A stretch of 16,355 nucleotides of DNA, from positions 1 through 16,355 of the forward strand of contig PLXB01000142.1 of NCBI GenBank assembly GCA_003151215.1, written 5' to 3'. Below are positions 6,356 to 13,752 of the stretch, one piece after another; within the stretch, counting starts at the first letter, position 1, and the number at the start of each line of letters is the position of its first letter. Made by a program: the position numbers and the translations under genes. This DNA is from Ignavibacteriota bacterium. Its GTDB lineage: Bacteria; Bacteroidota; Kapaibacteriia; Palsa-1295. The notes under the pieces were generated by a model that was not told where the DNA came from, did not search any database, and saw nothing but the letters and a program-made list of their open reading frames with translations.

Positions 6356-8227
6356 ATGAAAAATCAAAAGTCCGTCCCGTCTGAAGAGATTGCAGTACTG
6401 CTTGTCAGAACCGATGATCTACTTGATAATAATCAGTACGAGGAAGCTTCGAAAATCGCGAATGACATTCTCGTGACCCTTAATTCGGAGAATGGAAGTT
6501 TAAGTAGAACGGCAGATAAAGCTCACGCACTATGTATACTTGGCAGTTATCTGTATGGAACAGCCCATTACGACGAGGCTTTTGAATATTACACTTCTGC
6601 TCTCGCTTTGGCCCAGGATGAATTACATTTGACGATCCAAGCAAGAGCATTGAATGGAATATCTGCGGTACTAATAGTGCGCGGCGATAACGAGATGTTT
6701 CTTCAAACCTGCGGGCAAGCACTTGCTGTCGCCGAAAAGTCGGCAAGCAAATCAGAGCTAACAGATTCGCTGCTCCGCTACGGTAAGGTACATACGTTTC
6801 TTGCTAATTATTCAACCGCATTGGAATATCTCGTGTGTGCTCTTGGCGTCGCTCGAGAACAAGATCACAAGAAAAATATTCAGATAGCTCTCCATTTGAT
6901 AGGTAATGTTTATTGTGCTCGTTCCGATTACCCTCTGGCCCTGGAATATTACGAACAAGCGCTTTCAACGGCTGAAGAAAGTGGACAAAAACATGGGATT
7001 ACAAGAACACTCGGCGCTAAGGCTAATGTATACTACCACCTCGGTGACTTTTCAAAAGCTTTGGAAATCTGTATCCGCGGTCTCGCCGTAGCCGAAGAAA
7101 TTGGGGATAAAACTTCCGTTGCATATCAATCGGGTGTGATTGGTCTCATCTACTCCGACTTACCTGACCATAAGCGCGCAATTGAATACATTAGTTATTC
7201 AATTGCGATATTTGAAGAGCTTGGAATGATGCGATACGTAGCTATGAATATTGGCAATCTCGGAGTTTGCTACCTTGATGTTGGTGATTTCATCCGAGCG
7301 GAAGAAAATCTGGGGCGGGCAATGAAACTATCTCTTCAGTTAGGCGACCAGCTCTCCGTGGCTCACTACACGATGTATCTTGCAAAGGTGCAATGGAAAC
7401 TTGGTCAAATCGAGGCAGCGCGTGAGGGATTTGTTGACACTTTGGTTCTGCTGCGCAATGTAATTAAATCAAATTCAGGAGTATCGGAAACTCTGCTTTA
7501 TCTTGGAAGCATATTAATTGAAAGTGGACAAATTGAAGAGGGTCTCGCTCGTTTAGAAGAGACTCTGGCATTGGCGCGAGAATCTGGAGAGAAACCCATT
7601 GCATCTAAGGCACATAAGAACATTGCAGACGCTTACGCCAAGCTGGGTGAAGGAATAAAGGCATATGAACATCTTTCGATGCATGTTGAACTCGATAAAG
7701 AAATTTTCAGCGAAGAATCGAAAAAGAATGTCGAGAAATTCAACATGCGGGTTGCCATTGCGAAAGAGGAGCAGGAGAAGGAAATCGAAAAATTGAAACG
7801 AGAACAAGTTGAGCGCGAACTTTCCAACACCACCCTCCAGCTTGTATCACAAACAGAGCTTCTCGTGGAGTTACGAGATGACCTTCTTAAATTTGTTCGC
7901 AAATTCCCAATGCCTGATGACGTGGCAAGAGAGTTGCGCAACCGGCTGAAGACGCTTCCCTGCAAATCAATCGACTGGGAAAAATTCGATACGCAATTCA
8001 AAGCGGCGCATCCGGAGTTTACGAAAAAATTATTAGAGACGTATCCGAAGCTCTCGGCAATGGAATCGCGGATATGTTCTCTGATCAGAATGAATTTGAA
8101 ATCCGAAGAGATCGCGCGACTCTTTTGCTTATCCGACCGGACTGTGGAGAACCACCGACAGCATATCCGCGAAAAAATGGAGTTGAAAAACAAGGTCGAT
8201 TTAACCCTTCATCTGACCAAGATTTGA
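6356..8227 (+). CDS. Cytoplasmic TPR - coiled-coil - LuxR-type HTH transcriptional regulator
   Basis: This encodes 623 residues. About ten tetratricopeptide repeats span residues 20-447, with the typical YY..AL..A pattern and a spacing of roughly 40 (FEYYTSALALA, LEYYEQALSTA, LEICIRGLAVA and others). A highly charged coiled coil follows at about 450-515. The C-terminus has the FCB-type pattern W..FD.QF...HPEF with PKLSAMESRICSLIRMNL, then the LuxR/GerE helix-turn-helix SEEIARLFCLSDRTVENHRQ (583-602). There is no signal peptide and no hydrophobic segment between TPR and coiled coil, unlike the membrane-anchored relatives, so sensing is probably of a cytoplasmic ligand or partner. The coiled coil suggests dimerisation. 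Its own -7 box and the terminator upstream imply independent expression. The flanking lipoprotein genes are plausible targets; that is inference from position alone. Confidence 0.88.
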   Translation: MKNQKSVPSEEIAVLLVRTDDLLDNNQYEEASKIANDILVTLNSENGSLSRTADKAHALCILGSYLYGTAHYDEAFEYYTSALALAQDELHLTIQARALNGISAVLIVRGDNEMFLQTCGQALAVAEKSASKSELTDSLLRYGKVHTFLANYSTALEYLVCALGVAREQDHKKNIQIALHLIGNVYCARSDYPLALEYYEQALSTAEESGQKHGITRTLGAKANVYYHLGDFSKALEICIRGLAVAEEIGDKTSVAYQSGVIGLIYSDLPDHKRAIEYISYSIAIFEELGMMRYVAMNIGNLGVCYLDVGDFIRAEENLGRAMKLSLQLGDQLSVAHYTMYLAKVQWKLGQIEAAREGFVDTLVLLRNVIKSNSGVSETLLYLGSILIESGQIEEGLARLEETLALARESGEKPIASKAHKNIADAYAKLGEGIKAYEHLSMHVELDKEIFSEESKKNVEKFNMRVAIAKEEQEKEIEKLKREQVERELSNTTLQLVSQTELLVELRDDLLKFVRKFPMPDDVARELRNRLKTLPCKSIDWEKFDTQFKAAHPEFTKKLLETYPKLSAMESRICSLIRMNLKSEEIARLFCLSDRTVENHRQHIREKMELKNKVDLTLHLTKI

Positions 8228-8344
8228 TCCGATATAGGAAGAAGTCAGTTTTGTTAAAAGAAAAAAACCCTTAAATTCAGCCCGAAAAAGGCAATTTTTA
8301 AGAATTAATAGTTTAGTAACATTTTTTTTGTCCCGACGGAGAAC

Positions 8345-8371
8345 AATTTCTTTAGAAATTAGTTATATTTG
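8345..8371 (+). promoter_or_regulatory. Palindrome plus -7 box TATATTTG for the protease gene
   Basis: AATTTC (8345-8350) and GAAATT (8355-8360) form a 6-bp-arm palindrome around TTTA, ending three bases before TATATTTG (8364-8371), a perfect TAnnTTTG -7 box extended by CA. No TTTG occurs at the -33 distance. Initiation near 8378 gives a leader of about 60 nt to the ATG at 8438. The same palindrome-then-box layout occurs at 5181-5209. Confidence 0.5.
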
Positions 8372-8437
8372 CACATTGCCGTATTAACCGAAAGTTTTTT
8401 AATGCATCGTTTTTATTTATTTACCCAACGAAAAATC

Positions 8438-9559
8438 ATGAAAATACTTCATCCTCAGGCGAAATGGTTTGTATCATTCGCATTTACTGTACTGATCGCA
8501 GCCGGTACTTTTACAGGCTGTGCAAGCCATGATAATGGCACTTCGCCATCTGATATGCAGTCATCGCTCAATCTGATCGCTGCAAACGGAGTAAATCTTG
8601 GACCCGCGATCGCAATCCAAAATAGTCATACCGACGAACTTCTGGCAATTGACGGAGTGATCGGAACGGGTACCGGACTCTTTACCGATGGTACTCCAAC
8701 TATTTATATCCTAACCAACAGAGATGGTGTAGCAGGTCTACCGTCTTCGCTCGAAGGCATACATACCACTATAAAAAATGTTGGAGTCATTGAAGCAGGC
8801 ATTCCTTCTGTTGATGGAGGTCTTGGTACCCGCAAGCTGACGGACGGTATTCAGGCTGTTGGTTTTACCGGGCAGTACCGGGCGCCGATGTATAGCGGAG
8901 TGAGTGTCGGCAATGACAAAGAGTGTGCTGCAGGAACGATCAGTTGCGTAGTCACGAAGAACGGGAAAAAATATCTGTTGAGCAATAATCATGTTTTCGC
9001 ACGAGTTAATGCAGCGAAGATCGGAGAAAGGATCGATCAGCAGGGGCGCTATGATGCAATTCCTCAATGCGGAGTTTCCGGGCAAGTGGCTTCGTTAAGC
9101 CAATATGTTCCGATCAATTTCAATCGCAGGGCGTTGAACACGATCGATTGTGCAATTTCGGAAGTGACAGCAGGAATAAACTGGACATCACAAACTCCTC
9201 CGGAGATTGCTCCGGCCTGGCAATATACTCCTTCTGCGACAACAATGCTTGCTTCTGTCGGAATGAATGTCATGAAAACCGGACGTACGACAGGTTTTAC
9301 TACCGGTCAGATCGCCGCAATCAATGTCACGGTGAACGTATCGTATGGCAATGGCCAGACCGCGAAGTATGTGAACCAGGTGTATATTAACTCTCCGACG
9401 TTCAGCGCAGCAGGTGATTCCGGTTCGCTTATTGTTGAAGAGGTTGCAGCCAATCCGAACCCGGTGGCTTTGCTTTTTGCCGGAAGCGCCACATCAACGA
9501 TCGCAAATCCGATCGGTGACGTTCTCAGTGCATTGGGCGTGACAATTATCCCTTTATAA
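8438..9559 (+). CDS. Lipoprotein trypsin-like serine protease with N-terminal GVIGTG domain
   Basis: From the ATG at 8438 the product has 373 residues. MKILHPQAKW and a hydrophobic stretch lead to the lipobox FTGC with Cys28. In-frame starts at 8402 (ATG) and 8369 (TTG, inside the -7 box) would lengthen the n-region awkwardly. Residues about 60-120 form a small domain with HTDELLAIDGVIGTGTG. From about 135 a chymotrypsin-fold protease follows: His in LLSNNHVFA (H185), Asp in NTIDCAIS (D237) and nucleophile Ser in AAGDSGSLI (S328), a complete triad. The overall pattern resembles Nal1-like trypsin-like peptidases. Cysteines at 163, 170, 211 and 238 could form disulfides outside the cytoplasm. 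Location is probably membrane-anchored in the periplasm or on the surface. The N-domain may be a propeptide or a regulatory module; it recurs alone in the next gene. A terminator follows. Substrate unknown. Confidence 0.87.
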   Translation: MKILHPQAKWFVSFAFTVLIAAGTFTGCASHDNGTSPSDMQSSLNLIAANGVNLGPAIAIQNSHTDELLAIDGVIGTGTGLFTDGTPTIYILTNRDGVAGLPSSLEGIHTTIKNVGVIEAGIPSVDGGLGTRKLTDGIQAVGFTGQYRAPMYSGVSVGNDKECAAGTISCVVTKNGKKYLLSNNHVFARVNAAKIGERIDQQGRYDAIPQCGVSGQVASLSQYVPINFNRRALNTIDCAISEVTAGINWTSQTPPEIAPAWQYTPSATTMLASVGMNVMKTGRTTGFTTGQIAAINVTVNVSYGNGQTAKYVNQVYINSPTFSAAGDSGSLIVEEVAANPNPVALLFAGSATSTIANPIGDVLSALGVTIIPL

Positions 9560-9580
9560 AGGACAGGAAATATTCTAAAG

Positions 9581-9615
9581 AAAGGGCAACCCTAATCGGT
9601 TGCTCTTTCATTTTT
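9581..9615 (+). terminator. Intrinsic terminator between the protease and the small N-domain homologue
   Basis: AAAGGGCAACC (9581-9591) pairs with GGTTGCTCTTT (9598-9608) through one G-T wobble, with loop CTAATC, followed by CA and TTTTT (9611-9615). It ends only 4 nt before the next ATG, so the next gene depends on read-through or on a promoter overlapping the hairpin. Confidence 0.8.
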
Positions 9616-9619
9616 AAAT

Positions 9620-9946
9620 ATGAATATGCATCCGGTGATCCTTTCTTTTCTCATTATTACCTCATCCCTATCAATAAAGGATTTGGCTGAGATTCAGGAT
9701 ACTTCCTCGATAAAATCATCTCATCATAAAATGACCATCTCCGAAGTTTTAAAAAAACATACTGATGAGTGGATGAATGTTCCCGGTGTCATCGGCACCG
9801 GCGAAGGAAAATCCGGAGGGAAACCATGCATCATTGTTTTTATTGAACATAAATCGCCGGTCATCGGAAAGAAAATTCCGAAAATTGCAAACGGATATAA
9901 AGTGGTTCTCAAAGAAACGGCTGAGATCAAAGCACTGGAGAAGTAA
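9620..9946 (+). CDS. Small exported protein homologous to the N-terminal domain of the upstream protease
   Basis: This encodes 108 residues. The first 18 or so (MNMHPVILSFLIITSSLS) look like a signal peptide or membrane anchor; a second ATG at 9626 is equally possible. Residues 47-63 read HTDEWMNVPGVIGTGEG, against HTDELLAIDGVIGTGTG in the upstream protease (residues 64-80): 11 of 17 identical. Similarity continues through GKPCIIVFIE against GTPTIYILT, a KIPKIANG-like turn against LPSSLEG, and a final strand ending in IKALE against VIEAG. There is no protease domain. I infer a stand-alone copy of the protease N-domain, possibly an inhibitor, folding helper or competitor for the same partner. 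An unrelated binding role for this small alpha/beta domain is also possible. A terminator separates it from the protease, and no clear promoter of its own is visible. Confidence 0.75.
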   Translation: MNMHPVILSFLIITSSLSIKDLAEIQDTSSIKSSHHKMTISEVLKKHTDEWMNVPGVIGTGEGKSGGKPCIIVFIEHKSPVIGKKIPKIANGYKVVLKETAEIKALEK

Positions 9947-10018
9947 TTGTGAGAGTTTGAAAAGCCGCCGATTTTGTTGCCCCTTTCAAATTAATACCAT
10001 CAAAAAATAAATGCGTGT

Positions 10019-10258
10019 ATGAAACTAAGTGCAATATCAAAAACAAATTCAAAATCCCTGAGAAAAAGATCAATAGTCAAAGCAATTACGTATCGGGTCG
10101 TCATTATCATTCTCGATTTTACTACGATCTATATTTTTACGGGAAAGGTCAATGTTGCGCTTGGCTTTATGCTCATAAGTAATGTGTATACAACAGTTGC
10201 CTACTATCTCCATGAGCGAATATGGAGCGGCATTGAATGGGGAAGAAAAACTGCTTAA
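10019..10258 (+). CDS. DUF2061 family small membrane protein
   Basis: This encodes 79 residues, a normal length for the family. The hallmarks are in order: a basic start with RKRSIVKAITYR (15-26), a first membrane segment (about 27-41) ending in FTG, a second at about 45-61, and the closing YYLHERIWSGIEWGR (62-76). These are characteristic of DUF2061 (PF09834), predicted inner-membrane proteins with two helices and no established function. It stands alone between the small exported protein and the RND permease. The spacer before it (9947-10018) holds only AT-rich sequence. Confidence 0.88.
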   Translation: MKLSAISKTNSKSLRKRSIVKAITYRVVIIILDFTTIYIFTGKVNVALGFMLISNVYTTVAYYLHERIWSGIEWGRKTA

Positions 10259-10284
10259 GCATTGTGTACAAACAAATACCTGAG

Positions 10285-10383
10285 TTAATATTAATGAATG
10301 GTTTCCCATGTAACTTTTTTATTTGTCTCATCGTATTAACGCCATACTTTCCCCGCATATTTTCTCGGATAATCGTCAACGAT
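10285..10383. promoter_or_regulatory. Two palindromes upstream of the RND permease gene
   Basis: The 127-bp gap before the permease has TTAATATTAA (10285-10294), a perfect 10-bp palindrome, and ATCGTCAACGAT (10372-10383), 5-bp arms around CA ending 2 nt before the ATG at 10386. TTTATTTG (10318-10325) differs from the -7 box at one base. Any of these could belong to efflux control; the second could also form a small hairpin at the ribosome entry site. Confidence 0.25.
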
Positions 10384-10385
10384 AA

Positions 10386-13300
10386 ATGTGGTTTGTTGAA
10401 TTAGCACTCCGACGGCCTTTCACTGTGGCTGTCTTGTCATTTTTGCTTCTTATCTTAGGGGCTCTTTCACTTTCGACTATGCAAGTCGATATTTTCCCGA
10501 CGATTGATATTCCGGTTGTAGGAGTCGTTTGGAATTATCCCGGACTCTCGGCCGAGGATATGGAGCGTCGCGTGGTATTGATTGATGAGCGGTCTATTTC
10601 CTCAACGGTGAACGGAGTTGCCAAAATAGAGTCTCAATCTATTTCCGGCGTAGGAATTCTTAAAGTGTATTTCCAGCCGGGTACTGATATCGGTTCTGCA
10701 ATAGCACAGGTCACGGCAGGCGGTAATACGGCACTCAAGCAAATGCCGCCGGGCATGAACCCGCCCACGATCCTTCAATTCAATGCTTCGAATGTACCGG
10801 TTGCACAGCTTACGGTTACGAGTAAATCCATGCCGGAAGAAAAAATTTATGACTACGGACAAAATTTTATTCGAATAGGTCTTTTCACGATTCCGGGATT
10901 ATCAACTCCTTCGCCATATGGCGGAAAAGCACGACAAGTTTCGGTTGATATTGATCCGATATTATTAGAGGCACGCGGAATGTCGCCAACGGATGTTGTC
11001 ACTGCTATTCAAAATTCAAATGTGATAATCCCGGCAGGAACAGCGCGTATCGGAATGACGGAATATGATATTGCTACAAATTCCAGTCCTTCGGCAGTCG
11101 AAAAATTCAAGCAAATCCCGGTAAAAGTAATTAACGGACAAACGGTGCTTCTTGGTGACGTGGCAACCGTCGCAGATGGATTCGCAGAGCAAACGAATAT
11201 CGTTCGTGTCAATGGCAGCCGGGCAACATATTTGGCAATACTCAAAAAATCAGATGCTTCAACGCTTGCTGTCGTTCAGGCGGTGAAAGATATGATTCCT
11301 TCCATTAAAGCTGCGGCACCCGAAGGTATTGATCTGAAACTTGATTTCGACCAGTCGGAATTCGTTAAAGCTTCTATAAGCGGCGTTATCAGAGAAGCTA
11401 TCATTTCTGCAATTCTCGTCTCACTTTTAATTCTTCTTTTCTTAGGCAGTTGGAGGAGCGTGATAATCGTTGCAACCTCCATACCGCTTGCAATAATGGC
11501 AGCAATTATGGTGCTGAAGTTCACCGGCAACAGCATTAATATTATGACGCTTGGCGGATTATCGCTTGCTATCGGAATGCTCGTTGATGGCGCAACAGTT
11601 GCTATCGAAAATATTCATCGGAACCGTCTAGTCGGCAAACACTTAACAGTGGCGATATTGGATGGGCTTCAGCAGATCCTGATTCCTACTGTACTTGCCA
11701 TTCTTGCTATTTGTATTGTTTTCTTTCCCGTTGTATTATTGACCGGACCTGGAAGATTTTTATTTATTCCGATGGCGCTCTTTGTCGTCGTCGCAATGCT
11801 TGCCTCGTTTGGCCTTACCATCACACTTGTGCCGATGTTATCAAGGCTATTGCTGCCCGGTGAAAAACATCATGATGATTCGTTCATTCATCATGTCGGC
11901 GAGCACGATAAGCAATCAGGTACATTCGGATCGTTCATTAAACGTTTAGATCAACGACGAGACAGGGCATTCCATAAGTTGCAGAATGGTTACGGACGGT
12001 TATTGGAATTGGTTTTAGAGAATAGAAAATTCATTTTATCGGTTGCTGGAATAATACTTGTCTTAACCTTTTTTCTTCCCGGTATCGTAGGCACGGATTT
12101 CTTCCCATCGACCGATACAGGCCTTATGAAGCTTCATATGCGTGCACCGGTCGGCACGAGGATCGAAGAAACGGAAAAAATCGCAGAGCAAGTCGAGCAA
12201 ACGATTCATGAAGTAATTCCTGCAAAAGATTTAGAAACGGTGAACGATATGATCGGCGTACCTCCGAATTCGTATAACCTTGCTTTTATTACCACTGATA
12301 ATGCTTCAGGAATGGATGCGGATTTTCTCATCTCGTTGCAAAAGGAGCATGAGCCGACAATGAAGTACATGAAAGAATTACGGAAAATACTACCCACAAA
12401 ATTTCCGGGATCATCGTTTTATTTTCAACCGGCGGACATTATTTCTCAGGTATTAAATTTCGGACTTTCTGCGCCGCTTGATGTCCAGATCGAATATGCC
12501 GATCTCGATAGTGCTTATACGTATGCCAGAAAACTGCGGTTAGCCCTGAAAAAAATTCCGGGTACTGCCGATGTGCATATTAAACAAGTTCTCAACTATC
12601 CGACTCTTCGGGTGAACGTTGACCGCGTTCGGGCCTCGAGAATGGGGCTTAGCGAACGTGATGTTACGAACAGTATGTTAATCTCGCTTTCCTCCAGTAC
12701 ATTAGTCGCACCTTCTTTTTTTGTTAATCCTGCTAATAATGTCAATTATAATGTAGTAGTGCAAACTCCGCTTGATAAGATAGGATCGGTAGATAATCTT
12801 CTGCGTACGCCGATCACATCATCATCGCCGGCAAAACAAGCGAATACATCCAGACAGGCATATGAAGAACCTCATGCGATGACACAGACATTGGGCAATA
12901 TCGTTTCTTTGACTACTGAAGTAACGCCGAATCAGGTTAATCATCATACGGTAAAACGCATACTCGATGTAACATCGAATGTCGAAGGAAGAGACTTGGG
13001 CTCGGTAGCTTCCGATATTCAGAAAAGTATCGATTCGCTTGGAAAACTTCCGCCGGGAATGAACATTGCCGTTCTTGGACAGAATGAAGTTATGAATGAT
13101 TCATTCAAAAGTCTTGGGCTTGGAATTGTGCTGGCGATCATTTTAGTCTATCTTCTTTTGATGATCCTTTTTCAATCATGGGTAGATCCATTCATCACAA
13201 TGATTGCAGTTCCTGGTGCATTAATCGGCATTCTTTGGATGCTCACCGTTACTGGCACGACGATCAATGTTGTCTCCTTGATGGGTTCGATCATGACGAT

Positions 13301-13721
13301 AGGCATCGCAGTTTCGAATTCGATTCTCTTAGTAAACTTCGCCAATGATATTCGGGTTGAAAAAAATATCAGTGCATTGGCTGCAGCGATCGAAGCAGGT
13401 AAAACGCGTATGCGTCCGGTGCTCATGACGGCGCTTGCTATGATAATCGGTATGATACCGATGTCTTTGGCTCTTGGTGAGGGCGGAGAGCAGAATGCTC
13501 CGCTTGCCCGCGCTGTTATCGGAGGATTAATTGTGGCAACTATCGTTACGCTCTTTATTGTGCCGATCTTCTATGCAATTTTCAGGAAGAAAATGCCGTC
13601 GAAGCATATATTTGAACTGCGTTTCAAGCGGGAAAAGCAAGGCTTGGAGTACGAGGGGCATCATGACAATGAGATTATTGAAGAAGAACCGGAGTCAGGC
13701 GAAACTCTGATTCCGGTATAA
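10386..13721 (+). CDS. RND superfamily efflux permease (AcrB/CzcA-type), inner membrane
   Basis: This encodes 1111 residues, slightly longer than the usual 1030-1070. The AcrB layout is complete: TM1 at about 10-30, periplasmic domain to about 330, TM2-TM6 at about 335-486, TM7 at about 548-566, second periplasmic domain, and TM8-TM12 at about 908-1065. Signatures include VDIFPTIDIPVV (34-45), YPGLSAEDMERRV and FFPSTDTG (572-579). TM4 reads GMLVDGATVAIENIHR: D401 matches AcrB Asp407, but the following Asp is Gly402. TM10 reads GIAVSNSILLVNF, with Ser977 where AcrB has Lys940. The VDGA form recalls heavy-metal exporters. The TM6-TM7 loop carries a His-rich insert (HHDDSFIHHVGEH, 495-507) and the C-terminal tail is acidic. 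The substrate cannot be assigned. The adaptor gene follows 31 bp later, so they form an operon. No outer-membrane factor is adjacent. Confidence 0.93.
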   Translation: MWFVELALRRPFTVAVLSFLLLILGALSLSTMQVDIFPTIDIPVVGVVWNYPGLSAEDMERRVVLIDERSISSTVNGVAKIESQSISGVGILKVYFQPGTDIGSAIAQVTAGGNTALKQMPPGMNPPTILQFNASNVPVAQLTVTSKSMPEEKIYDYGQNFIRIGLFTIPGLSTPSPYGGKARQVSVDIDPILLEARGMSPTDVVTAIQNSNVIIPAGTARIGMTEYDIATNSSPSAVEKFKQIPVKVINGQTVLLGDVATVADGFAEQTNIVRVNGSRATYLAILKKSDASTLAVVQAVKDMIPSIKAAAPEGIDLKLDFDQSEFVKASISGVIREAIISAILVSLLILLFLGSWRSVIIVATSIPLAIMAAIMVLKFTGNSINIMTLGGLSLAIGMLVDGATVAIENIHRNRLVGKHLTVAILDGLQQILIPTVLAILAICIVFFPVVLLTGPGRFLFIPMALFVVVAMLASFGLTITLVPMLSRLLLPGEKHHDDSFIHHVGEHDKQSGTFGSFIKRLDQRRDRAFHKLQNGYGRLLELVLENRKFILSVAGIILVLTFFLPGIVGTDFFPSTDTGLMKLHMRAPVGTRIEETEKIAEQVEQTIHEVIPAKDLETVNDMIGVPPNSYNLAFITTDNASGMDADFLISLQKEHEPTMKYMKELRKILPTKFPGSSFYFQPADIISQVLNFGLSAPLDVQIEYADLDSAYTYARKLRLALKKIPGTADVHIKQVLNYPTLRVNVDRVRASRMGLSERDVTNSMLISLSSSTLVAPSFFVNPANNVNYNVVVQTPLDKIGSVDNLLRTPITSSSPAKQANTSRQAYEEPHAMTQTLGNIVSLTTEVTPNQVNHHTVKRILDVTSNVEGRDLGSVASDIQKSIDSLGKLPPGMNIAVLGQNEVMNDSFKSLGLGIVLAIILVYLLLMILFQSWVDPFITMIAVPGALIGILWMLTVTGTTINVVSLMGSIMTIGIAVSNSILLVNFANDIRVEKNISALAAAIEAGKTRMRPVLMTALAMIIGMIPMSLALGEGGEQNAPLARAVIGGLIVATIVTLFIVPIFYAIFRKKMPSKHIFELRFKREKQGLEYEGHHDNEIIEEEPESGETLIPV

Positions 13722-13752
13722 AAATTTTCCATCATTTCTTGACCGTAATATT

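Noticed and set aside
7633..8193. 186-codon minus-strand frame inside the TPR-LuxR gene
   Set aside because: Serine/arginine/phenylalanine-rich antisense shadow of a strongly conserved coding region; no domain visible.
8369..8437. Upstream starts (TTG 8369, ATG 8402) for the protease
   Set aside because: The TTG lies in the -7 box, and both add residues ahead of a normal lipoprotein signal that starts at 8438.
9067..9390. 107-codon plus-strand frame inside the protease gene
   Set aside because: Alternative frame over the protease catalytic region; composition unlike a protein.
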